Shown: positions 33,815-42,260 of the stretch, piece by piece | How the letters are laid out: every line of letters begins with the position of its first letter | Numbering within the stretch: the first letter of the stretch is position 1 | Assembly (NCBI RefSeq): GCF_000718165.1 | Contig: NZ_JOEY01000049.1 | Coordinates: forward strand, 1 to 64,000 | DNA: 64,000 nt | DNA from: Streptomyces fulvoviolaceus | GTDB lineage: Bacteria; Actinomycetota; Actinomycetes; Streptomycetales; Streptomycetaceae | Reading direction: 5' to 3' | Notes under the pieces: generated by a model | The model's database searches: none | The model's input: the letters and a program-made list of their open reading frames with translations, nothing else | Told to the model about the DNA's origin: nothing | Position numbers and translations under genes: made by a program

Positions 33815-35887
33815 ATGACAGACGACACGTTCGGCTACCGCTGGGGCCACTCCGCCCTCACTCTCGACCTCGACCTGGGCCTCGACGGTGAGGCGCCCCG
33901 ACTGCTGCGGGTGGCCCGGCCCGATGACCCGGAGTCGCCGCCGGTCGCGCTGCCGATGGTCGACGTGACCCTGCTGGGCGCGGGCACCGGCTGGTCCGGT
34001 CCGCGCTTCCGGGGTACGGCGCTCGGGGCGCGCCTGCGGTACCGGGCACACCATGCGGCGTACGGCGACGGGTGGCACCACCTGGCGGTCGAACTGCACG
34101 ACGCGGACAGCGGGTTGACCGCCTTCGCCGAGTACTCCTCCCCCGACGCGGTCCCGGTACTGCGCTCCCGTGTCCGGCTGCGCAACGACGGCACCGAACC
34201 GCTGACCGTCCGCTCCGTCGGCAGCCTCCTCCTCGGCGGCCTGCCCTCCCCCGACGTGCTCGACGCGCACCGGGCCCGCAACGACTGGCTCGCCGAGTGC
34301 CGTTGGTACACCGAGCCGCTGCGGGACTCCGTCCCGGACATCGGCCGGGACGTCCACGAGCACGACGCGCGTGCGGCGCTACGGCTGACCGGGCGGGGCA
34401 GCTGGCCGACCGACGGGCACCTGGCGATGGGCGCGCTCACCGACCGTACGGACGGGCGCTGCCGGCTGTGGCAGGTGGAGTCGGCGGCGGGCTGGGTGTG
34501 GGACGCGGGCGAGGCGCCGGCCTCGCGGACGTACGTCGGGCTCGGTGGTCCGACCTACGACGACCACGGCTGGCTCCAAGTGCTCGAACCAGGCGAGGAG
34601 TTCGCCTCCGAGTACGCGGCGCTCGCGCTCGGCGACGGCTTCGACGGAGCGCTGGCCGCGCTGACGTCGTACCGCCGGCGCGTCCGCCACCCGCACCCGG
34701 ACCACGACCGCCTCCCGGTCGTCTTCAACGACTACATGAACACCCTGATGGGCGACCCCACGACCGAGAAGCTGCTGCCGCTCGTCGACGCGGCGGCGGA
34801 CGCGGGCGCGGAGTACTTCTGCGTCGACGCCGGCTGGTACGACGACACGGTGGACGGCGGCTGGTGGGACAGCGTGGGTGCGTGGGAGGCGTCCACGCGC
34901 CGCTTCCCGGGCGGGCTCGGCCTCGGAGAGGTGCTGGGGCGGATCCGCGAGCGCGGGATGGTGCCGGGGCTGTGGCTGGAGCCGGAGGTGGTGGGTGTGC
35001 GCAGTGAGATGGCCTCAGTGTTGCCGGCCGCTGCCTTCCTGCGCCACGACGACGGCAGCCGGGTCACCGAACAGGGCCGCCACCAGCTGGACTTGACGCA
35101 TCCGGCGGCCCGGGCGCACCTGGACGCGACGGTCGACCGGATCGTCGGCGACTGGGGCGTGGGCTATCTGAAGCTGGACTACAACATCACGACCTCGGCG
35201 CCGGGGCTGCTGGAGCACACGCGGGCGTGGCGGTCCTGGCTGTCGTCCGTCCTGGACCGGCATCCGGACCTGGTGATCGAGAACTGCGCCTCGGGCGGCA
35301 TGCGCATGGACGGCGCGTCCCTGTCGGTCGCCCAGCTCCAGTCGACCTCCGACCAGCAGGATCCCGTCCGCTACCCGCCGATCGCGGCGGCGGCTCCGAC
35401 GGTGGTCCCGCCGGAGCAGGGAGCGGTGTGGGCGTACCCGCAACCGTCGTACACGGACGCGGAGATCGCCTTCACCCTCGGTACGGCGATGCTGGGCCGC
35501 ATTCATCTCTCCGGGCACCTGGACCGTATGACGACTCGTCAACTGGACCTGGTACGGAACGCGTTGGCGACGTACAAGGTGATCCGCGAGGATCTGCGCA
35601 CCGCGCTGCCCTTCTGGCCGCTGGGGCTGCCGGGGTGGACGGACGAGTGGCTGGCGCTGGGGCTGCGGGGGCCGGTTCCGGTCGAGGGGGCGACGTATCT
35701 GTCGGTGTGGCGGCGGGGCGGCGAGACGGAACTGACCTTGCCCGTACGCCACTTGGCGCGGACCGAGAGCGTACGGGTGGAGGTCCTGCACGCCACCGCA
35801 GGTGCGGCGGCGGAGTGGGACGGGCCGACGGGACTGCGGGTGACGCTGCCGTCGGCGCCGTCGGTCGTGCTGGTGCGGCTTACGTAG
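33815..35887 (+). CDS. GH36 alpha-galactosidase
   Basis: 690 residues. N-terminal beta-sandwich, then a TIM barrel: FCVDAGWYDDTVDGGWWDSV, GLWLEPEVVG, nucleophile Asp in GYLKLDYNITTSAPG and acid/base Asp in LQSTSDQQDP. It cuts alpha-1,6-galactosides such as melibiose or raffinose. No signal peptide, so it acts in the cytosol. The ATG has no ribosome site; TACGCT eight bases upstream suggests a leaderless mRNA. The 3' end overlaps the dioxygenase gene by 8 bases, tail to tail. Confidence 0.93.
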   Translation: MTDDTFGYRWGHSALTLDLDLGLDGEAPRLLRVARPDDPESPPVALPMVDVTLLGAGTGWSGPRFRGTALGARLRYRAHHAAYGDGWHHLAVELHDADSGLTAFAEYSSPDAVPVLRSRVRLRNDGTEPLTVRSVGSLLLGGLPSPDVLDAHRARNDWLAECRWYTEPLRDSVPDIGRDVHEHDARAALRLTGRGSWPTDGHLAMGALTDRTDGRCRLWQVESAAGWVWDAGEAPASRTYVGLGGPTYDDHGWLQVLEPGEEFASEYAALALGDGFDGALAALTSYRRRVRHPHPDHDRLPVVFNDYMNTLMGDPTTEKLLPLVDAAADAGAEYFCVDAGWYDDTVDGGWWDSVGAWEASTRRFPGGLGLGEVLGRIRERGMVPGLWLEPEVVGVRSEMASVLPAAAFLRHDDGSRVTEQGRHQLDLTHPAARAHLDATVDRIVGDWGVGYLKLDYNITTSAPGLLEHTRAWRSWLSSVLDRHPDLVIENCASGGMRMDGASLSVAQLQSTSDQQDPVRYPPIAAAAPTVVPPEQGAVWAYPQPSYTDAEIAFTLGTAMLGRIHLSGHLDRMTTRQLDLVRNALATYKVIREDLRTALPFWPLGLPGWTDEWLALGLRGPVPVEGATYLSVWRRGGETELTLPVRHLARTESVRVEVLHATAGAAAEWDGPTGLRVTLPSAPSVVLVRLT

Positions 35888-36821
35888 GCGAAGCGCCCGA
35901 CGGCATCGCGGGCGGTGAGCCGCTCGGCTGTCCGGTGGGCGGCTCGGGTGGCTGGCTTCCGCCGCCGGGAGGCGGGCTTCCGCCGTCTCCGCTCCCCGCG
36001 CCCGTGTTCTCCTTGTCCGGGTCGATGCCGACCGTCAGCGTGCCCGTGAACCCCTTGTCCACGGACCCGGTGATGGTCATGAGCCCGTCCTTGGCGCCGC
36101 CGCCGGCGTAGACCATGTCGTCGTCCAACTTGGTCCAGGTGCCGACGTGTTGGCTGTACGGCTCGGTCTTGTAGACCTCGTCGCCGTACTTGTCGTCGAA
36201 GAAGAGCTGGCCGGTCCAGTTGACCTTGCCGCCCTCGTAGGTGTCGTCGGCCTTCTTGCCGCCGGTGTGCACCTTGACGTGGATGTGCGTGGTGCGCGGG
36301 GTGTACCAGCCGGGGTAGATCGTCGTGATCTCCACGACGCCGTTGCCGTTGGTGGTCTGGTAGCCGCGCAGGTACGTCTTGTCGTTCGCCCCGCTGGTGT
36401 CCTCGCTCTCCTCGGGGACCGAGGTACCGCCGGGGCCGGTGGTGGTGTAGCCGGAGTAGTAGCCCCAGGCGTCGCAGTGCCAGATCTCGACGGCGGCGTC
36501 CTTGACCGGTTCGCAGTCGTCCGTCTGGTCCAGCACGGTCAGCTTCACCATGAGGGGGACGCCCTCCTTGCCCTCGGTGATGTTCTTCCGGAACAGGGCG
36601 CCGTCGAGGTAGTACGGCCCTTCGGTGACGCTGCCGTTGAGGACGCAGATGTCGGAGGCCGTGCCGGAGGCGGAGGCCGAACCGGAGGCCGCTGCCTGGA
36701 TGTCGGAGTCGTCGTCGGAGGAGCACGAGGTGACGCCCAGCCCCACGGCCGCCCCGGCCGCCACCCCGCTGAGCGCGAGCGCGCGTCTTCTGGTGATGTC
36801 GCTGTCGTTCATGGCGTTCAT
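35880..36821 (-). CDS. Tat-exported lipoprotein with intradiol dioxygenase fold
   Basis: 313 residues. TRRRALALSGVAAG is a twin-Arg signal, and GVTSC near residue 33 is a lipobox. The catalytic domain has TEGPYYLD, AVEIWHCDAWGYYSGY and YPGWYTPRTTHIHVKV, so the Fe(III) ligands (two Tyr, two His) look complete. The C-terminal 50 residues are Gly/Pro/Ser-rich. Catechol-type ring cleavage outside the membrane is predicted; true substrate unknown. ATG at 36821 or 36812; the ribosome site is poor. Confidence 0.88.
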   Translation of the reverse strand: MNAMNDSDITRRRALALSGVAAGAAVGLGVTSCSSDDDSDIQAAASGSASASGTASDICVLNGSVTEGPYYLDGALFRKNITEGKEGVPLMVKLTVLDQTDDCEPVKDAAVEIWHCDAWGYYSGYTTTGPGGTSVPEESEDTSGANDKTYLRGYQTTNGNGVVEITTIYPGWYTPRTTHIHVKVHTGGKKADDTYEGGKVNWTGQLFFDDKYGDEVYKTEPYSQHVGTWTKLDDDMVYAGGGAKDGLMTITGSVDKGFTGTLTVGIDPDKENTGAGSGDGGSPPPGGGSQPPEPPTGQPSGSPPAMPSGASPT

Positions 36822-36912
36822 GGCGGGAGGGTAGGCAGGCCCGATGCGCCGGATGGGGGTGCCGCACGGGGTGGTCGCCCACACGGACGCGACGCGCTCC
36901 GCTGGGTGCGGC

Positions 36913-37009
36913 GATATGCGGCTCCGCCGCGGGGCCGCGACAGGTGGTTGGCCGACTGCGGCGCCGTCGTGGCTGGTCGCGCAGTTCCCCGCGCCCCTTA
37001 ACGGGGCGC
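36913..37009. repeat. Rearranged intergenic repeat plus small hairpin
   Basis: GATATGCGGCTCCGCCGCGG (36913 on) matches the other intergenic repeat in reverse orientation. GGCTGGTCGCGCAGTTCCCC (36971 on) matches it in forward orientation. GCGCCCC-TTAAC-GGGGCGC at 36991-37009 is a hairpin that can end the leftward GGCT-like transcript. Confidence 0.6.
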
Positions 37010-37047
37010 TGCCGAACCGTCTCTCCGGCTGATCCGTCGGGCAAATC

Positions 37048-37464
37048 CTAGCCGCGGACCAGCCAGTCGCCACTTCCGATGCGCTTCCCGCGAGCGCGCA
37101 GTCTTGCCGCTACGGCTGGGGCTGCGACGTACACCCAGGCCTGCACGGCCCTGCCGTCGGCGTCTCGTACGACCTCGCGGGCGACGCGCTCGTAGAGGTT
37201 GCGCGGGTCGCCCGGGACGTACTCCTCCAAGTGATCGAGGGCGGCGAGTAGGTCCTCGTACGTCTCGGGGCGAGCGGTGACGAGCTCCCCGAACACCGGG
37301 CCGCCACCCGGCTCCTCGACGAGATACGGATAACCGGGGCCGTCGTACAGCACCGCGCCCGGCAGCCGCGCGGGCTCCTCGGAGCTCGTGCGGCCGGAGA
37401 GGAACAGGTCGTGGTTGACCTCGCCGGGGCGAAGGGTGCCGTAGACGAAGAAGGGCAGCGTCAC
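37048..37464 (-). CDS. Gamma-glutamylcyclotransferase-like (AIG2) protein
   Basis: 138 residues. FFVYGTLRPGEVNHDL at the N-terminus is the substrate loop of the GGCT/AIG2 fold; the conserved acidic residue is in HLEEYVPGDPRNLYER near residue 78. It would convert gamma-glutamyl amines to 5-oxoproline or degrade a similar metabolite. The GTG start has GGGAGAG about ten bases upstream. Cytosolic, monocistronic. Confidence 0.88.
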   Translation of the reverse strand: MTLPFFVYGTLRPGEVNHDLFLSGRTSSEEPARLPGAVLYDGPGYPYLVEEPGGGPVFGELVTARPETYEDLLAALDHLEEYVPGDPRNLYERVAREVVRDADGRAVQAWVYVAAPAVAARLRARGKRIGSGDWLVRG

Positions 37465-37593
37465 AGAAACGATTCTCTCCCCTCACACACCTGCACGTGA
37501 GGCGCCCTGGACACGACATGTCATGGCCCCTTAAATCTTCGTCAACATCTGCGCCACCCCCACGCGCCCATTGGCGCCTTCTCGAGGAGACCG

Positions 37594-39249
37594 ATGAGTC
37601 GGATACGGCCGTACGTCCGAGGAGCCCGCTCCCGTCACCTCGCCACCGCCGGAGTGGCCGCCACCACCGCCGCCCTGCTGGCCGCCGCGCTCTCCCCCGC
37701 CGCCGACGCGGCCGACCGGCCGACCCGGGCCACCGCGCTCGAGAACGCGGCGTCGGTCCTCGTCGACCAGGCCGCAGCCCTCGGGCTCACCTCCGCGGAG
37801 GGGACGAAGGTCCGTGACGTCGTGGTGGACGCGAACGGCACGCAGCACGTGCGTTACGACCGTACGTACCAGCAACTGCCCGTGCTGGGCGGCGACTTCG
37901 TGGTCCACCTGGCCTCCGACGGCACGTACAAGAGCGCCGACCGCGCGACGAAGGGCGCGATATCCCTGTCGAGCATCACCCCGGCCCTGTCCGCCCCGAA
38001 GGCCGCCGACCTCGCGGTGAACGCGCTGCGCGCCGCCAACCTCGGCGAGACGCTGAAGAAGATAACCGCCAAGCCACAGCTGGTCGTTGACGCCCTGCAC
38101 GGGGCGCCGAAGCTGGCCTGGCAGACGAACGCCGTGGCGCAGGACTCGCTCGGCAACCCGGTCGCGCGGACGGTGCTGACCGATGCGGGCACGGGTACGC
38201 AGATCGACGCGTGGGACAGCATCGAGACGGCGACGGGCGACGGCAAGTCGCTGTACAGCGGTACGGTCCCGCTGGAGACGACGCCGTCGGGGTCGACGTA
38301 CAACCTGACGGACGCGACGCGCGGCGGCACGTACACGGGCGACGCGGCGAACAAGACCGACCTGTGCATCCTGGGCATCTGCCTCAGCCGCGCCCCCTCG
38401 ACCGTCTTCACGGACGCCGACAACCACTGGGGAACGGGGGCCGCTTCGGACCGCTCCACCGCCGCGGTCGACGCCCAGTACGGCACCGACGTCACCTGGG
38501 ACTACTACAAGAACGTCCACGGCCGCAGCGGCATCGCCGGCGACGGCAAGGGCTCCTTCAACCGCGTCCACTACGGCAGCAGCTACAACAACGCCTTCTG
38601 GGACGACAGTTGCTTCTGTATGACGTACGGCGACGGCGACGGGACGCAGCTCGGCCCGTTGGTCTCGCTGGACGTGGCCGGCCACGAGATGTCCCACGGC
38701 GTGACCTCGAAGACGGCGGCACTGACGTACTCGGGCGAGTCGGGTGGCCTGAACGAGGCGACGTCGGACATCTTCGGCACGCTGGTGGAGTTCTACGCGG
38801 GCAACTCGTCGGATGCGGGTGACTACCTGATCGGCGAGAAGATCGTGCGGTCGGGCTTCGGGCGGGACGCGCTGCGGTACATGGACCAGCCGTCGAAGGA
38901 CGGCAACTCGGCGGACTACTGGAGCAGTTCACTCGGCGACCTCGACGTCCACTACTCGTCGGGCGTCGCGAACCACTTCGCGTATCTCCTGGCGGAGGGC
39001 AGCGGCGCGAAGACCATCAACGGCGTCAGCTACGACTCGCCCACGTACAACGGCTCCACGGTGACGGGGATCGGGCGGGACAAGCTGGGCGCGATCTGGT
39101 ACCGCGCGCTGACGGTCTACATGACCTCGTCGACGAACTACGCGGGGGCCCGGACGGCGACACTGAACGCGGCGAAGGATCTGTACGGCGCGGGGAGCAC
39201 GGAGTACAACGCGGTGGGGGCCGCCTGGAGTGCGGTCAACGTGAACTGA
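37594..39249 (+). CDS. Secreted M4 (thermolysin-family) metalloprotease
   Basis: 551 residues. Sec signal peptide ending SPAADA at about residue 39, propeptide (FTP/PepSY-type, about 40-215), then the catalytic domain. The zinc site is VAGHEMSHGVT with the third ligand Glu in GGLNEATSDIFG; the second catalytic His lies in DVHYSSGVANHFAYLL. It should be secreted and self-processed. GAGGAG lies five bases before the ATG. Length fits the Streptomyces neutral proteases. Confidence 0.95.
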   Translation: MSRIRPYVRGARSRHLATAGVAATTAALLAAALSPAADAADRPTRATALENAASVLVDQAAALGLTSAEGTKVRDVVVDANGTQHVRYDRTYQQLPVLGGDFVVHLASDGTYKSADRATKGAISLSSITPALSAPKAADLAVNALRAANLGETLKKITAKPQLVVDALHGAPKLAWQTNAVAQDSLGNPVARTVLTDAGTGTQIDAWDSIETATGDGKSLYSGTVPLETTPSGSTYNLTDATRGGTYTGDAANKTDLCILGICLSRAPSTVFTDADNHWGTGAASDRSTAAVDAQYGTDVTWDYYKNVHGRSGIAGDGKGSFNRVHYGSSYNNAFWDDSCFCMTYGDGDGTQLGPLVSLDVAGHEMSHGVTSKTAALTYSGESGGLNEATSDIFGTLVEFYAGNSSDAGDYLIGEKIVRSGFGRDALRYMDQPSKDGNSADYWSSSLGDLDVHYSSGVANHFAYLLAEGSGAKTINGVSYDSPTYNGSTVTGIGRDKLGAIWYRALTVYMTSSTNYAGARTATLNAAKDLYGAGSTEYNAVGAAWSAVNVN

Positions 39250-39321
39250 CCTTCGGGTCTGCTCGATACGGCCGCCTCGGCTTTCGGGCCGGGGCGGCCG
39301 TCCGCGTTCTGCTGTCCCGCC

Positions 39322-39892
39322 TCAGAACTGATCCCTGCCGACCTGGACGTACATCCCCTCACCGTGCGCGTCCCTGAGGTCGATGGTGATGCCCCGCCAT
39401 TCCATCGAGGCCGAGCTCACTCATCACGGCGTCCAGCTCGTCCGGCGTGCTGCCGGTCCTGGATGCGGGCCACTCGAAAGTGGTCCTCAACTCCCCGTTC
39501 TCGTACCGGTGGAAGAAGTGCATCGGCCTGCCGGCGTTGCTCGAATGCGAGACCGCACGGGTGCCGGCGGAGAGGGCCTCCATGAGGCGCGGCCGGATCC
39601 CCAGGTCGCCTCCGAAGTCCAGGGCGAGGGTCCAGTCGCCTCCTTCGCCCGGGACGGTGCAGGCTCCGGCGAGAAAGGAGTCGTCGTACGCTTCCGCGAA
39701 CTCCCCGTGTTCCCCGATGAGTTCGCCCAGCCCCTGGCACTCGCCCATCGGCTCGGCCGCCACCAGCCTGAGCAGTTGCGCCGGGGAGACACCCCGGACC
39801 AGGGTCAGGGTGTAGCCGACCTCCAGGGCGTAGGCGAACAGCGAGGACGGGGAACGTATCCAGCCGTAGTCGGCCGCGGTGGGTGAGGTCAT
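39322..39892 (-). pseudogene. DUF6461-like protein with a C-terminal frameshift
   Basis: From ATG at 39892 the frame reads DYGWIRSPSSLFAYALEVGY, then TLTLVRGVSPAQLLRL, WTLALDFGGDLGIRP and SAGTRAVSHSSNAG, the DUF6461 pattern. Near 39400 the open frame becomes His-rich with low GC at third positions and stops at 39359. The +1 frame from there codes MEWRGITIDLRDAHGEG to a stop at 39322 with almost all third bases G or C. One extra base (or two missing) near 39395-39410 explains this. The read-through product without the shift is 177 residues. Function unknown. Confidence 0.65.
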
Positions 39893-39938
39893 GCGGGGCA
39901 TCCTGTCAGCGACCACCGACATGGCCTTCCGTAGTCCT

Positions 39939-40694
39939 CTACTTGTAGACGACAGGGGTACCGACTGCTCCGTGAGTGCCGAGGAGTGGGCCCTCGAATA
40001 TGATGTGCAGCAGCCCGACCCCCGATACGTCGAGGTTCTTGGGATACCTCCTGCCGTATTCAAGGACTTGCGAGTACAACTGCTTCCCCGCGCTCTGATT
40101 GACGATCCGGACCGTCAGGGCCTCGGTCTTGTCATCACTGGTCGATTCACCAGAGATCCCGAAGGTCGCATCCAGACGGGAATACTTGCCAGCCAGCTTC
40201 ACCTCGAAGTAAGCGGATTCATCATTCCCGCAATCTATTGCACATTTGGCCAGGAACCCTGTACTGAATGTCTCGCCGCCAACAATTACGTCGTCTTTAC
40301 TCCAGTACGCGCAGTTTTCAGCCCAACAACCGTCAGCACGAGTCTTCATGCCGTACGGGAGGCTGCCACCGGAAAGCGTCACCTTGGTCGGGACGGCTTC
40401 ACCTCCCACGGAACCGTCTCTGCCCCCGCTGCCCGAACCACCGCTCGAGTCCCCGCTCGTCCCTCCATCCGCCCCACCATCACTCGAAACAGGGGGACTC
40501 GGCTCCGGCTGGCTCGGAGGAGGCTCGGTCGCCTCGCCCCCTTCGTCATCGGGGCCGGAACAATCGGCTTCGATGCACACGTTGGCTGGGCCCTTGGAGT
40601 GCTGGTTGATGTTGGTGTCACCGCAGCCAGAAGTCACCAGTACCGGTAGAAACGCGAGAGCGGTACCGCACATCGTTCTTTTCCACGCACGCAT
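39939..40694 (-). CDS. Lipoprotein with Ser/Gly/Pro linker and beta-rich domain
   Basis: 251 residues. Signal peptide MRAWKRTMCGTALAFLPVLV ends in the lipobox TSGC. After the Cys come INQHSKGP and NVCIEADCSG, then a 60-residue acidic linker. The C-terminal domain (VTLSGGSLPYG; STGFLAKCAIDCGNDESAYF; RIVNQSAGKQLYSQVLEYGR) resembles the NPCBM/galactose-binding fold, a tentative match. Four further Cys may form disulfides. Upstream, 18 bases away, is a small membrane gene with a similar Cys motif. Confidence 0.8.
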   Translation of the reverse strand: MRAWKRTMCGTALAFLPVLVTSGCGDTNINQHSKGPANVCIEADCSGPDDEGGEATEPPPSQPEPSPPVSSDGGADGGTSGDSSGGSGSGGRDGSVGGEAVPTKVTLSGGSLPYGMKTRADGCWAENCAYWSKDDVIVGGETFSTGFLAKCAIDCGNDESAYFEVKLAGKYSRLDATFGISGESTSDDKTEALTVRIVNQSAGKQLYSQVLEYGRRYPKNLDVSGVGLLHIIFEGPLLGTHGAVGTPVVYK

Positions 40695-40712
40695 TGGCCT
40701 TGCCCCAGTCGC

Positions 40713-40886
40713 TCAGCACTTGGAGTTGATGCAGACAGTGCCGTTCCCCCCGTCGATCTCCTGCTCGACTTTGGGCCCGCTGTCCAACTGCATTAACCCC
40801 GCGATGATCGCCCCAATAATCACAGCAACAGCACCAATCAACGCGACCGAGATCGCGATCTTGTGATCTTGGGTCCAGCCCGCCAT
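40713..40886 (-). CDS. Small membrane protein with a TTA codon
   Basis: 57 residues: MAGWTQDHKIAISVALIGAV then VIIGAIIAGLMQLDSG, one long helix, and a tail ending NGTVCINSKC. Leu31 is coded by TTA (40794-40796), so translation should depend on bldA tRNA. GGGGAGG lies six bases before the ATG. The NxVCIxxxC motif recurs in the lipoprotein encoded 18 bases downstream, suggesting a functional pair. Family not recognised. Confidence 0.75.
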   Translation of the reverse strand: MAGWTQDHKIAISVALIGAVAVIIGAIIAGLMQLDSGPKVEQEIDGGNGTVCINSKC

Positions 40887-41068
40887 AACCCACCTCCCCG
40901 CCAATCAGCGGAGGTTGATAATGGCACACGGATGAGCGTGATCGCTTCGACATGTCGAACGAAAACGCATTCTTGCGGACCACCCTTCTCAGAAAAGCGG
41001 TGGCAGCATCAACGCGGGCCCCGATACGCTCCACCACCCCTCCCGACACACCTCACTCACGGAGCCCC

Positions 41069-41966
41069 ATGTCATCCACCGCGAAGATGCACGCCGACGA
41101 GCTCGACATCGACGCGACGCTCGTCCGCGGGCTGATCTCGGACCAGTTCCCCCGGTGGACCGGCCTCCCGATCCGCAAGGTCGACTCCGCCGGGACCGAC
41201 AACGCGATGTACCGGCTGGGCGAGGACATGGTCGTACGGCTGCCTCGGTTGCCCGGTGGTGCGCATCAAGTGGGCTTCGAACAGCGGTGGTTGCCTCGAC
41301 TGGCACCGCATCTTCCACTGGCCGTACCGGAACCGGTCGCCAAGGGGGAGCCCGGGCGGGGGTACGCCCTGCCGTGGGGCGTGTACCGGTGGCTGGACGG
41401 TGACAACGCCTATGACGCTCCGATCTCCGAACTCGCGGCTGCCGCAGTCGAGTTGGGGCGCTTCGTCGCCGCACTGCGGCGCGTCGACGCCACCGGCGGG
41501 CCCGCCTCCTTCCGTGGTGGGCACGTCGGCAGTGACGACGCGTACATCCGCGCCGCGATCCTCGATCTGGGCGCCGACGGCACGCTGGACGCGGACCGGG
41601 CGACAGCCGCCTGGCAGGACGCCCTCCAACTCCCCCAGTGGGACCGCGAACCCGTCTGGCTGCACGCCGATCTCCTCCCCGGCAACCTGCTGACCGAGGA
41701 CGGCCGTCTCACCGCCGTCATCGACTTCGGCGGGCTCGGCGTCGGGGATCCGGCGGCGGACATGCTGCCCGCGTGGACGCTTGTTCGGCGCCGGGACCCG
41801 CGAGCTGTTCCGCGAGGCCGCCGAGGTCGACGTCGCCACGTGGGCCAGGGGGCGCGCATGGGCCCTGCGCTTCGGGGTGAGCGCGGTGCACTACTACCGG
41901 GGCGGGAAGAATCCGGTGCTCGACGCGGTGGGGCGACGGGCGGTTTCCACAGTGCTCACGGAGTAG
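41069..41966 (+). pseudogene. Aminoglycoside phosphotransferase-family protein, frameshifted
   Basis: The first 237 residues read as an APH-fold kinase: VDSAGTDNAMYRLGEDMVVR for the nucleotide lid, catalytic VWLHADLLPGNLL and metal site VIDFGGLGVGDPAADM. At 41781 an extra T shifts the frame; removing it continues WTLFGAGTRELFREAAEVDV and ends at 41966 with the usual tail (RFGVSAVHYYRGGKNPVL). The shifted frame ends at 41977 with Arg/Gly-rich sequence. Catalytic motifs precede the shift, but the helical tail is lost. GGAG lies four bases before the ATG. Confidence 0.82.
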
Positions 41967-41973
41967 CGGAGTA

Positions 41974-42081
41974 CTAGACGCCGAAATCGGGCAGCGTGAC
42001 CGTCCTGTCCTCCGCCAGCGGGAAACCGGGGCTGTACGCGACCTCCCACGCATGCCCGTCCGGATCCGTGAACGCGCTGGA
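41974..42081 (-). pseudogene. VOC/glyoxalase-family gene, 3' fragment
   Basis: 35 codons reading SSAFTDPDGHAWEVAYSPGF to the stop: the last metal-binding strand of a VOC protein. It lacks a start. It joins in frame with the 5' fragment at 43683-44024 when the mobile element between them is removed. Confidence 0.9.
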
Positions 42082-42260
42082 TTGAAGCTCTCTCCCTCGT
42101 GAACGGGGGAGATTCCTGCCTACCTTGCGGTGGCGGGTTTGACACCGTGACCAGCGCGCCTGACGACTGCCCTCCCGGCAGCCGGGACGAGCGCATGGCC
42201 CGTCCGGTATCGGTGAAGCACGGTGCGGGCGGCGTTGAGATCGGCGTTGCCTTCCCAGCC
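42082..42260 (-). ncRNA. Predicted omega/re-RNA at the right end of the tnpB element
   Basis: TnpB guides normally come from the 3' end of tnpB through the right end, with the guide read from flanking DNA. Here the scaffold would end at 42082 with the GTTCAC-loop hairpin, and the guide would be the VOC sequence from 42081 downward (TCCAGCGCGTTCACGG). The 5' limit is only a guess. Confidence 0.4.
42091..42112 (-). repeat. Right-end hairpin of the tnpB element
   Basis: Eight-base-pair stem with one mismatch (TCTCCCCC with GAGGGAGA) around the loop GTTCAC, five bases from the TTCAA end. It mirrors the left-end hairpin. Confidence 0.75.
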
